From an uncultured Oscillospiraceae bacterium (GTDB taxonomy: Bacteria; Bacillota; Clostridia; Oscillospirales; Oscillospiraceae): a DNA stretch of 36,714 nucleotides. The position numbers and the translations under genes are program-made. This document shows, in pieces, positions 16,169 to 24,490 of this stretch. The notes beneath the pieces were generated by a model. The model made no database searches, was not told the DNA's origin, and was given only the letters and a program-made list of their open reading frames with translations. The stretch spans positions 1 through 36,714 of the forward strand of contig CAKTPO010000021.1 in assembly GCA_934591845.1 (NCBI GenBank). The letters run 5' to 3'. Every line of letters starts with the position of its first letter. Within the stretch, counting starts at the first letter, position 1.

Positions 16169-16531
16169 ATGACGAAAGAGGCCTTGTTTCAATGGGTGGA
16201 GCGGGAGTTTGGCGTGGTGCCGGACTACCCCTGGCAGGAGCAGAATGCGGTGCTGCGGCATGGGGACAGCCGGAAGTGGTTTGCTTTGGTGCTGGAAGTG
16301 GAGCGGTGCAAGTTGGGGCTTCAAGGGCAGGGGAAGGTGGAGGTGCTGAATGTGAAGGGGGATCCCAGGATCATTGGGAGCCTGAAAGGGCAGCCTGGGT
16401 ATTTTCCTGCCTACCACATGAACAAGGAGCAGTGGCTCAGCATTCTTCTGGACGGGCCGGTGGGGGAGGGGCAGATTCAGGAGCTATTGCGTATGAGTTT
16501 CGACCTGACCCGGGGGAAGGGCAAAGGGTGA
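16169..16531 (+). CDS. MmcQ/YjbR family DNA-binding-like protein
   Basis: A 120-residue single-domain protein of the MmcQ/YjbR (CyaY-like fold) family. GAAGGGGCGG lies upstream of the ATG. Recognisable are the N-terminal LFQWVEREFGVVPDYPW, HGDSRKWFALVL, LNVKGDPRIIGSL and the C-terminal PAYHMNKEQWLSILLDG, where family members have H-x-N-K-x-x-W. The fold is known to bind double-stranded DNA in some members, but the cellular role is not established. It stands alone between two terminators. Confidence 0.9.
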   Translation: MTKEALFQWVEREFGVVPDYPWQEQNAVLRHGDSRKWFALVLEVERCKLGLQGQGKVEVLNVKGDPRIIGSLKGQPGYFPAYHMNKEQWLSILLDGPVGEGQIQELLRMSFDLTRGKGKG

Positions 16532-16544
16532 ACGCAAAAATAAT

Positions 16545-16585
16545 CCCGCCTGGAAAGGCTTTGTGCCTTCCGGGCGGGGCGGTTT
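16545..16585. terminator. Terminator between MmcQ/YjbR gene and aldo/keto reductase
   Basis: A stem of about 14 bp with one bulged A (16545-16559 CCCGCCTGGAAAGGC with 16565-16578 GCCTTCCGGGCGGG), then GCGGTTTTTATT. An A-rich stretch at 16535-16543 gives a T-run for the convergent minus-strand gene. Confidence 0.85.
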
Positions 16586-17578
16586 TTATTCCAGGGAAAT
16601 TTGGTCGATCAGCTGTAGTTCTTCCTCTGTAAAGGGGGCGCAGGAGAGGGCTTTTACGTTGTCCAGGATCTGCTGGGGCTTGGAAGCACCGATGAGAACG
16701 CTGGTTACTTCCTTTTGCCGCAGCAGCCAGCCCAGGGACATCTGGGCCAGGCTTTCCCCACGTTGGGCGGCCAGGTCGTTCAGGCGGCGAATTTGCTCCA
16801 TCCGGTGGGGGGCCAGGGTGGCTTCTTTCAGGTAGCGGCCATCGGTGCGGATGCGGCTGTCGGCGGGGATGCCGTTTAAGTACCGGTCTGTCAGCTGGCC
16901 CTGGGCCAGGGGGCTAAAGGTGGTCAGACCCTTGTGCAGTTCCCGGGCGGTGTCTTTCAGGCCGTTTTGTTCAATGGTCCGGTCAAAAATGGAATACCGG
17001 TTCTGATTGATGACAAAGGGGCAGTTCAGTTCTTGGAGAATCGCCGCTGCCCGCCGGAGATTTTCTCCGTTGTAGTTGGAAAGACCGGCATAAATGGCCT
17101 TGCCATGGTGTACGGCGGTGGCCAGGGCGCCCATGGTTTCTTCCAGAGGGGTATCGGGGTCCATCCGGTGGTGGTAGAAAATATCTACATATTCCAGACC
17201 CATGCGGCGTAGGCTCTGGTCCAGGCTGGAGAGCATGTGCTTCCGGCTGCCCCACTCTCCGTAGGGGCCTTCCCACATGAGGTATCCTGCCTTGGTGGTG
17301 ATGACCAGTTCATCCCGGTAGACCCCCAGGTCTTCTTTCAGGATGCGGCCAAAGTTCTTTTCCGCGCTGCCCGGTTGAGGGCCGTAGTTGTTGGCCAGGT
17401 CAAATTGGGTGATGCCCTGGTCAAAGGCGGTGAAGCACAGCTGCTTCATGTTTTCAAAATTGGCGGTGTCCCCAAAGTTGTGCCACAGGCCCAAGGAGAC
17501 TTTCGGCAGCATCAGGCCGCTGTTTCCGCAGCGGTTATATTCCATGGCGGTGTATCGGTTTTTGGATGGTGTATACAT
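16586..17578 (-). CDS. Aldo/keto reductase, YghZ/glyceraldehyde-3-phosphate reductase-like
   Basis: A 330-residue NADPH-dependent reductase with the usual TIM-barrel length. GGGAGGG precedes the ATG. The catalytic tetrad is visible as Asp60, Tyr65 (FDLANNYGPQPGSAE), Lys96 (ITTKAGY) and His137 (FYHHRMD); the cofactor end has SVLIGASKPQQILDN. The combination NNYGPQPGSAE and YHHRMDPDTPLEETMGAL matches the YghZ subgroup, which reduces L-glyceraldehyde 3-phosphate and other aldehydes, including methylglyoxal. Its promoter lies about 200 bp upstream and a 163-bp palindromic element lies between promoter and ATG, so the mRNA leader would fold strongly. Confidence 0.93.
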   Translation of the reverse strand: MYTPSKNRYTAMEYNRCGNSGLMLPKVSLGLWHNFGDTANFENMKQLCFTAFDQGITQFDLANNYGPQPGSAEKNFGRILKEDLGVYRDELVITTKAGYLMWEGPYGEWGSRKHMLSSLDQSLRRMGLEYVDIFYHHRMDPDTPLEETMGALATAVHHGKAIYAGLSNYNGENLRRAAAILQELNCPFVINQNRYSIFDRTIEQNGLKDTARELHKGLTTFSPLAQGQLTDRYLNGIPADSRIRTDGRYLKEATLAPHRMEQIRRLNDLAAQRGESLAQMSLGWLLRQKEVTSVLIGASKPQQILDNVKALSCAPFTEEELQLIDQISLE

Positions 17579-17602
17579 GGAAAATCCCTCCCAGGCGTTC
17601 TA

Positions 17603-17765
17603 AGGAAACTCTGAATAAATCGTCTGCGGCTGAGCGGCGAATCTTTTGTCCCCAGTCTGCGGTTTGAAAAATGGGAAATACATACAGTATTCCCTCATTT
17701 TCCAAACCTTGCCTGGAACCAAAATCTTTCGCCGTCAGCTCTTGCCGATTTAATCAGAGCTTCCT
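17603..17765. mobile_element. MITE-like palindromic element, 163 bp
   Basis: The ends are near-perfect 20-bp inverted repeats: AGGAAACTCTGAATAAATCG at 17603-17622 and CGATTTAATCAGAGCTTCCT at 17746-17765 (two mismatches). The interior is also palindromic: GCTGAGCGGCGAA against TTCGCCGTCAGC, and GGTTTGAAAAATG against CATTTTCCAAACC around a short central loop. It carries no open reading frame. No clear target-site duplication is visible. It lies in the 5' leader of the aldo/keto reductase gene. This is the build of a miniature inverted-repeat element mobilised in trans, or of a large REP-like hairpin. Confidence 0.75.
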
Positions 17766-17780
17766 CAATCGTTTTTCCTG

Positions 17781-17810
17781 ATTATACCACGGATGCGCCT
17801 TTTTTTTCAA
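17781..17810 (-). promoter_or_regulatory. Candidate promoter of the aldo/keto reductase gene
   Basis: TTGAAA (complement of 17805-17810), 18-bp spacer, TATAAT (complement of 17781-17786). It lies outside the palindromic element, on the side away from the gene. Confidence 0.6.
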
Positions 17811-17855
17811 TACAAAAACAGCAGCCCCCCGGAAAAATCCGGAAAGGGGCTGCTG
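17796..17855 (-). terminator. Intrinsic terminator of the surface-protein operon
   Basis: A 10-bp outer stem (17819-17828 CAGCAGCCCC with 17846-17855 GGGGCTGCTG) encloses a CCGG/CCGG inner stem. On the minus strand the hairpin is followed by TGTTTTTGTATTG. It overlaps the aldo/keto reductase promoter region. Confidence 0.8.
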
Positions 17856-17912
17856 CTTTGTGTTGGGGTAGGGGGCAAGGGGGCGCACAGGAGCGGGAGA
17901 AGAAAAATTTAG

Positions 17913-20900
17913 TTATGGGCTTTTCCTTTTCCGTTTCTCTCGGCCCGTCAGCATGCACCCGGCCAAAAGTGCCGCGGCGGCTCCGGAAATCCGGTAAAGA
18001 CCGGTTCCCACCCCACCGGTCTGGGGCAGCTCCCGGTAGTTCATGCGGTTGGTGACGGTAATGGAGCCGGTGGGGGGTTCCGCCGTGACGTTGATTTTTT
18101 GCCCTTGGTTATAGCTTACCACAAAGGGGATCCCGCTGACGGTGGCAGACTCTCCCGGTTGGATGGGGTCTCCGTTGTCGTCCAGTTCAAAGACGTAGTA
18201 GTCTGTATCCAGGTCTACGTTTGTAAACTTTGCGGGTGTTTTCAGCGCTCCAAAGGCATAGGTCAAAGAGGTTTCCTGTACCTTTTTTGTGCCCTCGGCA
18301 TCTTCATACAGCCCGAACTTGTACGTTCCGTTGAGGACTCCACCAAGGGCAGTGCCGTCGGCTTTGGCGAATTGTTTTTCCACCGTGATCTCGCCCTTGT
18401 GGTTGTAGGCTCTGTGGGTGTAGGTGGAGGTATAGTGAATCATTACGCCGAGTTTTGTATAGTCGGTGTAGACAGGGTATGCACCATTTTCCATTTTGGC
18501 AAACAAAACATACTGCTCTTTGCCATCCAGCACATAACCATCCGGTGCCTTGGTCTCCTGAATTCTATAGACCTTGTTATATTCCAGATGTGGTTCGTTT
18601 TCTCCAAAGGTCAGTGTACCATTCTGGTCGGTCGTCCCTGTTCGCGGCGTGGAACCTGGCTTCTCAATCAGTTTGCCGGAAGCAGTATCCAACTGCATTT
18701 CCGTCAGCTTAAATTCCGCACCCGCAAGCTTTGCCTTCGTATCGTTCGGATCCAGCTTGAGAATTTTGATTTTCGGGGTGGTATCGCCACCGGCGGTGCC
18801 GCCGACTTGATATTTGAAAGTCTTATCCTCTACTTTGCTGCCACCTGTCGTAGCATACCCCTCCCAGTGGGCGTTGTTGGTGACGGTGACGGTCTGCCCC
18901 GGGGCGGCATTGACGGAGACGGTGTAAGTAATGGTCAGGGGCTGGTTATCCGGCAGGACGATGTTCAGCGTTTGGGTTTCTGGTGCCACAGAGGATGTCC
19001 AGTCAGTAACTTCCTGATGGGTTTTGCTATTCGTCACCTTGATGGATTCCGTGTCAATGGTCAGACCCTCGCCCAATTCGTCCACCAGGGTGATTTTGTC
19101 GGCCCCGGGCATCAGGTCAATGCCGTTTTCGTTGACGGTAATGACAAAGGGATAGGTTGCACCGGAAACACTGGCGGTTTCGTCCTTTTTCTTGCTCATC
19201 GTGGCTACGGACAGCGTTACCGGGCTTCCATCCGTATCCAGCTCCTGGCCATCAAGGGTAGAAAGTTTGACCTGATTGTTAAAGGTTCTTGTTTGCCCGC
19301 CCTGTAACACGTCTTTGTCCACCAGCTTGCAGACGATTTGCAGTTCTACGGTGTACTTGTCCGCGGGATTCTGGTCCGTTGCGGCAGCGCGTACCAGGTT
19401 GGAGACCTCCATGATGGCGGTTTGGCCCTGGACATAGTAGTAATTTGTGCGCTGTCCGGTGTTGTTTCCTATGGAAGTGTTATCAACTGTTGTCCACCCC
19501 GAATCAAGGCTGGTGATTTGCTCCATTTGGGAGTTTTTGTCTTGCACCTTGTTTCCGTACCAGTACATCCGGATATAGGCGATCTCCATCCCCTCAGGAA
19601 CGGTTTCCTCCACCCGGTATTTTCCGTTCAGCGTACCCGCATGGTTCAGATGGATCAGCCAGCCCACGTATTCTCCCGGCTGATCTTTTAGCAAGGCAAG
19701 GTCATAGTCCGCTCTGTAGCTGGAGGATTCTGACATAGTTGTTTGGATATGCTTGGTGATCTTCGTTCCGTCAAAGGTGAACACATCTGCCAGTTCCTTA
19801 AAGATGGAGCCTTTGCCATAGATGGTCTGGCTGGCCGAGCCGCCCGGAACCCAGTTGTCTTTTACAAAGGAATACTGGAATCTGTTTTGATAGGTGAATA
19901 CATCCCGCTTCCCTTCGGGTAATTCGTCCGGCTGGGTTTTCACCAGGATATAAAGGGACTGGTTGCCAAGCTCTACACGCTCTTTGAGTGTTACGGTGCT
20001 GTTATCCGGACTGACGGTGTATTTTCCGGCACCAACCTGGGTCAGCTGGTTTGTTACAGCGGAAAGGGTGGTGCAGTCCGTAAAGCTTAAATCATTAGCC
20101 CCTGTATACACCCCAACCAGAGAATTGGCGGTCAGGCTGTGTCCCTTGAGACCATCCTCGGTACCGGGGGTGTCCTGAATGTCAAAACCCTCCGGCAGTG
20201 CGGTTCCGCTGACCCGAATGACCCAATAGAGGAAGCCCTTGCTGTCCTGGGCCGTGGGGGCCTCATAGAATAGGGCCTGTTTTGTGGCACCAAAGCTGCT
20301 GTCTCCGGAGACGGTTGCCGTTGCGCTGGAAGAAATGCCGGAAAGGGTATAGTTCCGGTTGCCATACCCCACCGTACCGCTGAGGGTAAAGGTGTTGTTT
20401 GCAGTGATTTGGTGAGGGGACTCAGACCTTGCATAGTAGGTCAGACGGTAGGCGTAATTCTTCTCCTGAGAAAAACTGCTGGGAGTGAAAGAGAATTCCT
20501 GCTGCACGCCTATATTGACCCAGAATGTTTTGGCTGCTGTTTGGCTATTGAACCAGTTCAAGACCTCGGTGTCACTTTTGCTGGAATCGGGCTTGGGGGT
20601 GTCAATTTTGTAAGCGTCCACCTGCACATAACCCACAAATTGCATAAGGTTACTGTTCAGCGTATCCGTCAGCGTGGCTTTGGACACGTCCCAGTCCCCG
20701 GCCTCGTTGACCAATACCTGGTATTGCTGACTGCCTTTGGGAACGGTGAAGCTGGTGACACTGGAAAGGGTGGTTCCGTCTGCACTATCATAGACCGTTC
20801 CGGGAGTCATTTGGATAGTCGTATCTTCCGTTACCGGCGATCCTGCAATCTTCCGAGTCCAGGCTTTGCGGGCGATTGTTTTCTCGACAAACCACCGTTG

Positions 20901-23474
20901 CCCATCCATTATTATTGGTTTTTGGTTTTCATCAACCCAATAGATTTGTACTCGGTTTTTAATGATTCCAGACTCATTCCCCGCCACGGTGAAGAATCCC
21001 GGCTCTACCACGACCTTATAAACCAAAGTGCGGCTTTCATTGGCTTGGAGCGGGCCGACATGGTATTCAAAGGCTCCGTTGGGTTGGCCATCGGCAGTCG
21101 TTTTCTCGTTGAACTTTAACTGTCCGGAAGGCTCTGCTGTGTATGGCTCACCAAGATCCGTTCCATTACGTTTATCACCCTGGTAAAGCTTAAAACTATC
21201 TGTTTTGTAGTAAATGTGCTTTCGGAGTTCTGAATTTGTGCAGATACCATCGCCAAGCACCGAATTATCCAAGGAATCCTTGATCAATACATCCCTCAGA
21301 GGATAGCTGCTATCACCTGCTGTTACCCAAACATAGTAGGTGATTTCCAAATTACCGTCCGTTGTTGTTACGATGTCACCCAAAACACCCTTTACGAGAG
21401 TGGCGTTTTGTGTCGGCTTAAAGTTTGCCGTAGAATCGCCTCGATTATACTTCTCCATGGAATAAACCGTGGCGGTATTCTGAATATTCCCCTTTGGCTG
21501 GTCGCCGGTGTAACCCTCCTTTAACTTGACCTTATAGGTAAGGGTTTTTATTGCACCGGGGGCCATATCGCCAATCGTCCAGGTCTTGGGAGTATCAGAA
21601 ACCTTTGTCTCGGTAACTGTCCCGTTTTCGTCTGTCACGACATAGGATACTACCCAGTCTTTCCCACTCACAAAAGTATCATTAACCGTTACATCCGGAC
21701 AGCCGTCCTGCCCCGCAGTGACTGTAATGGTGTATTCCAGGTAGTCGTTCCCGTTTTCGTCTTGGGTGACTTTCGGCCCTACTGTTTTCGTAATTGTAAC
21801 ATCGCCATACTGGGCAATCAGGTCTTTTTGAAAGTTTACGGTAAGGTCAACACCACCAATTTGGATGGTTTTGTCTCCACCATCAGGAATCTCAGTCAAA
21901 TTCGCCATGGCCTGTACATAGAAATCGCCGCCAATGACCTGTTTACCATTAGCCTGTTGCAGCTTTAGCCATTCTTCCTTAAATGTGACCGTTGCGGTCT
22001 GCCCGGATGCGACAATGGTGCCGATGACTTGGTTGTCCTCATCGTGAATATTGCCATTGTCATGGGCATCCCGAAAAATATCCGGCAGGGTATAGCTCAG
22101 CTGCCCGCCCGCATCCAGAAGCTTTTGAATCGGTACTTGTTCATAATTGACAGTCAGCTTAAACTCCGCATTACCGGGGATGTTCGCTACGCCCGCTGTG
22201 TTCATCCAATTTTCGTTGGGTGGAACTCGGTATTCCAGCTTGGTTCCATCTGGCTTAACGAATGGATTTACAACCACCGCTTCGGTACTCCCGGCCCGGT
22301 CCTCCAATACTGCCTCGTCCTCCTCCAGCGTCAGGGGCATGATGCCGTAGGGGTCAAGGGCGGCGTAGGCCCGGCCCAGCACCGGCAGACCGGAGGGGGT
22401 GGATTCAGGCAGGGAAGTCTCCGGGTTTCGGGATTCTTCCGTGGGTTCCGTTTCCTGGGTCTCCTCGGTGGCTTCCGTGGCTTCCGTGGATTCCGTGGAT
22501 TCTGTGGCTTCCGTCTCCTGGGTTTCTTCCGTAGAGCCCGGGGCGGGGGTGCAGCGGTCGTCATGGGTGTGTTCTTCCAGCGGGCAGACCAGCTGCCACT
22601 GGCCGTAGCATAGCGGCCCGTGTTCGTGGGTTTCGTCGGTACAGGTCAATTCTTCTGTGTCCACCGGAATCTCCCGGGTCACAAAGCATTCTTCCCCGTG
22701 CTGGTGCTGCAAGATTTGCAGCATGCCGCAGACCAGATGGCCGTTCTCGTCATAGCAGTTGCCCGTGTGCCGGTGGAGAACGATTTCCGGCTTCCGGCAG
22801 ACTAGCACCGGGGTCTCCTCCTGGGTGCAGGTCAGCTCCTGTTCCCAGGCGTAGCATTCATCCCCATGGGTGTGGTCGGCTTCCCCACAGGTCAGCTCCC
22901 GGGTCACCCGGTAGCATTCTTCCCCGTGGGTGTGGTCAGGGCTTTCCTCCTGGCCGCAGACCGTTTCCCGGGTCTCGGCCCAACAGTCGTCGGTATGTAC
23001 ATGCTTTCCGCAAATCAGGGGGCCTTGCACCTGGGTGTAGCAGTCCGCCCCGTGGCTGTGGCCGGGGGCATAGCAGCCCTCATCATGGCTGTGGGCCTTT
23101 ATTTCCGGCAGGGTGCAGCGCAGATTCCCGGAGCCGTCATAGCAGCATTCCTCATGGACGTGTACCAGGAAATCGGCATAGCCGCAGACAGGGGTGTGAT
23201 TTTCGTCATAGCAGCTGTCTGTGTGCTGATGGAGCTGGGCAGCGCAGGAGAGAGTGGTCTCCTGCCGCACCGTAACCTGGGTATAGCATTCCGGGCCATG
23301 GGTATGCTCCGGAATGGGGCAGCCCTTTTCCAGGGTGATGGCCGGGAGGATCAGGGCATAGGTGGTGCAAAATACCGCCAGGGCGCAAAGAGCCGTAACC
23401 ACCTTTTGCCACCGTTTCCGGTTTTGCCGCTTTTTCATTGTTTCTTCCAAGTCCAGCCAAGGCTCTTGTGTCAT
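17913..23474 (-). CDS. Large LPXTG wall-anchored adhesin-like protein with HxHxxxCY repeats
   Basis: A 1853-residue surface protein. AGGAGG is nine bases before the ATG at 23474. A short basic cytoplasmic start (MKKRQNRKRWQK) and hydrophobic signal segment (VVTALCALAVFCTTYALILP) are followed by about 260 residues with 12 units of H-x-H-x3-C-[YWF] (HTHGPECY, HQHTDSCY, HVHTDDCW and so on; the last ends DRCTP). These alternate with short Cys segments such as LTCGEAD. A Thr/Glu/Ser linker (about 313-370) leads to a long series of beta-rich Ig-like or isopeptide-type domains. A SpaA/Cna-B domain near the end has KILKLDPN and the ETKAPDGYVL Glu motif. The C-terminus has LPQTG (1816-1820), a hydrophobic span and KRKRK. 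The likely role is adhesion or pilus-like display. It is expressed with the signal peptidase gene 13 bp upstream. No sortase is in the window. Confidence 0.93.
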   Translation of the reverse strand: MTQEPWLDLEETMKKRQNRKRWQKVVTALCALAVFCTTYALILPAITLEKGCPIPEHTHGPECYTQVTVRQETTLSCAAQLHQHTDSCYDENHTPVCGYADFLVHVHEECCYDGSGNLRCTLPEIKAHSHDEGCYAPGHSHGADCYTQVQGPLICGKHVHTDDCWAETRETVCGQEESPDHTHGEECYRVTRELTCGEADHTHGDECYAWEQELTCTQEETPVLVCRKPEIVLHRHTGNCYDENGHLVCGMLQILQHQHGEECFVTREIPVDTEELTCTDETHEHGPLCYGQWQLVCPLEEHTHDDRCTPAPGSTEETQETEATESTESTEATEATEETQETEPTEESRNPETSLPESTPSGLPVLGRAYAALDPYGIMPLTLEEDEAVLEDRAGSTEAVVVNPFVKPDGTKLEYRVPPNENWMNTAGVANIPGNAEFKLTVNYEQVPIQKLLDAGGQLSYTLPDIFRDAHDNGNIHDEDNQVIGTIVASGQTATVTFKEEWLKLQQANGKQVIGGDFYVQAMANLTEIPDGGDKTIQIGGVDLTVNFQKDLIAQYGDVTITKTVGPKVTQDENGNDYLEYTITVTAGQDGCPDVTVNDTFVSGKDWVVSYVVTDENGTVTETKVSDTPKTWTIGDMAPGAIKTLTYKVKLKEGYTGDQPKGNIQNTATVYSMEKYNRGDSTANFKPTQNATLVKGVLGDIVTTTDGNLEITYYVWVTAGDSSYPLRDVLIKDSLDNSVLGDGICTNSELRKHIYYKTDSFKLYQGDKRNGTDLGEPYTAEPSGQLKFNEKTTADGQPNGAFEYHVGPLQANESRTLVYKVVVEPGFFTVAGNESGIIKNRVQIYWVDENQKPIIMDGQRWFVEKTIARKAWTRKIAGSPVTEDTTIQMTPGTVYDSADGTTLSSVTSFTVPKGSQQYQVLVNEAGDWDVSKATLTDTLNSNLMQFVGYVQVDAYKIDTPKPDSSKSDTEVLNWFNSQTAAKTFWVNIGVQQEFSFTPSSFSQEKNYAYRLTYYARSESPHQITANNTFTLSGTVGYGNRNYTLSGISSSATATVSGDSSFGATKQALFYEAPTAQDSKGFLYWVIRVSGTALPEGFDIQDTPGTEDGLKGHSLTANSLVGVYTGANDLSFTDCTTLSAVTNQLTQVGAGKYTVSPDNSTVTLKERVELGNQSLYILVKTQPDELPEGKRDVFTYQNRFQYSFVKDNWVPGGSASQTIYGKGSIFKELADVFTFDGTKITKHIQTTMSESSSYRADYDLALLKDQPGEYVGWLIHLNHAGTLNGKYRVEETVPEGMEIAYIRMYWYGNKVQDKNSQMEQITSLDSGWTTVDNTSIGNNTGQRTNYYYVQGQTAIMEVSNLVRAAATDQNPADKYTVELQIVCKLVDKDVLQGGQTRTFNNQVKLSTLDGQELDTDGSPVTLSVATMSKKKDETASVSGATYPFVITVNENGIDLMPGADKITLVDELGEGLTIDTESIKVTNSKTHQEVTDWTSSVAPETQTLNIVLPDNQPLTITYTVSVNAAPGQTVTVTNNAHWEGYATTGGSKVEDKTFKYQVGGTAGGDTTPKIKILKLDPNDTKAKLAGAEFKLTEMQLDTASGKLIEKPGSTPRTGTTDQNGTLTFGENEPHLEYNKVYRIQETKAPDGYVLDGKEQYVLFAKMENGAYPVYTDYTKLGVMIHYTSTYTHRAYNHKGEITVEKQFAKADGTALGGVLNGTYKFGLYEDAEGTKKVQETSLTYAFGALKTPAKFTNVDLDTDYYVFELDDNGDPIQPGESATVSGIPFVVSYNQGQKINVTAEPPTGSITVTNRMNYRELPQTGGVGTGLYRISGAAAALLAGCMLTGREKRKRKSP

Positions 23475-23487
23475 TCCCGTTCACCTC

Positions 23488-24075
23488 CTAGTGCAGTGTC
23501 CCCAGGTCCGCCAGGGGCCAGACCCGAAACACGATTTTTCCCACGATCTGCTCCTGAGATACGCAGCCGATTTCTTTATGCCGGGAGTCCACCGAGGTGG
23601 ACCGATGGTCGCCCATGCAGAAGTACCGGTTTTCCGGCACCTGATAGGGCAAATCAATATTGGCATCGCCAAAGGCTTTTTCCGTCAGATAAGGCTCAGC
23701 CAGCCGCCGCCCGTCAATGGAGACGTTGCCCTCCTCGTCAATATCCACCGTCTCTCCAGGGCCGGCGATGACCCGCTTTACAAGGATTTTATTGCCGATG
23801 TAAAACGCCACCAGATCCCCCTGGTGAAAATCCGCCCCCTTTAGGGATACCACAATATCCCCCTCGTTTAAGGTCGGGGTCATGGAAGCACCGTAAATTT
23901 GCAGCACCGGCATCCAGATAGTGGCAACCAATACCGCCACCGCCGCCACCACCACCAGGGAATAGACGGTGCTGCGCAAAACGCTGCGGTAACGGGACCG
24001 GTAATGGATACGGTTCCGCTCTGCCTCGATTTGTTCCAGAGAGGGAATCTCCGGTGGTAATTCCGTTCGTCTCAT
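23488..24075 (-). CDS. lepB: Signal peptidase I
   Basis: A 195-residue type I signal peptidase. GAAAGGAC lies upstream of the ATG. A cytoplasmic N-terminus of about 35 residues is followed by one membrane span (about 37-55, TVYSLVVVAAVAVLVATIW). The catalytic Ser64 sits in YGASMTPTL and the general base Lys100 in ILVKRVIAGPG; the box E motif is MGDHRSTSVDSR. Only 13 bp separate it from the large LPXTG gene, so they form an operon and this peptidase probably processes that precursor's unusual signal peptide. The organism should have a separate housekeeping signal peptidase. Confidence 0.94.
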   Translation of the reverse strand: MRRTELPPEIPSLEQIEAERNRIHYRSRYRSVLRSTVYSLVVVAAVAVLVATIWMPVLQIYGASMTPTLNEGDIVVSLKGADFHQGDLVAFYIGNKILVKRVIAGPGETVDIDEEGNVSIDGRRLAEPYLTEKAFGDANIDLPYQVPENRYFCMGDHRSTSVDSRHKEIGCVSQEQIVGKIVFRVWPLADLGTLH

Positions 24076-24326
24076 GGTTTCGTCCTTTCGTTTCTTCCCG
24101 GTAAACAGCAGCCCCCATGGCTCCCCCAGGGTACAATGGGGCTATTTTTCTTTATGGTATCATATTGGTTACAATTTTGCAACTATTTTTCAGCACTTTC
24201 CCCATAGTTTTTCACCGGCCGCCCACTGCTTATCGGCAAAAATGCAAAGAAAAAAGAGATTTAGGAAAAGAATGGAAAGATGCTGCAAAATCCCGGGACT
24301 CCGGCAATACGCACGCCCGGGCATGA
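24076..24326. other. Gene-free spacer upstream of lepB
   Basis: No convincing gene. Near lepB there is a hairpin AGCCCCCAT (24110-24118) with ATGGGGCT (24136-24143), which would lie in the lepB leader; its plus-strand side runs into ATTTTTC but there is no plus-strand gene to terminate. I see no well-spaced promoter for lepB; TATGAT near 24160 on the minus strand has only a poor -35 partner. The rest is A-rich and featureless. Confidence 0.5.
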
Positions 24327-24361
24327 AAAGAAAAACACGCAGAGCAATGGCGCTCTGCGTG
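24326..24361 (-). terminator. Intrinsic terminator of the trehalose-PTS operon
   Basis: On the minus strand ACGCAGAGC and GCTCTGCGT form a 9-bp stem (24338-24361 region), followed by GTTTTTCTTTTC. It is about 300 bp beyond the ptsI stop, so the degraded kinase-like region in between would be transcribed antisense. Confidence 0.75.
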
Positions 24362-24490
24362 GGCAGTCTGGGATCTGGCGCGTAAGATAGCAACCTCAAG
24401 CTGCCAGTATTTATGACGGTATTTCACCGCAATTATGCCATCCAATTCGAATTTCTAATTGAATTGTTCGGATTTCTTTTAGGGGTATAG

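Noticed and set aside
22440..22560. CRISPR array or tandem-repeat locus
   Set aside because: The repeated TCCGTGG-type words are codons of a Glu/Thr/Ser linker of irregular spacing, without unique spacers.
22331..22613. Short Ser/Val- or Pro/Arg-rich frames within the surface-protein gene
   Set aside because: They are other-frame readings of the repetitive Thr/Glu-coding linker, not separate genes.
24110..24150. Hairpin with following ATTTTTC on the plus strand upstream of lepB
   Set aside because: Looks like a plus-strand terminator, but there is no plus-strand gene before it; noted only as part of the lepB leader.
24441..24466. AT-rich palindrome CAATTC...GAATTG as an operator
   Set aside because: Low complexity and next to no promoter; a chance palindrome is likely.
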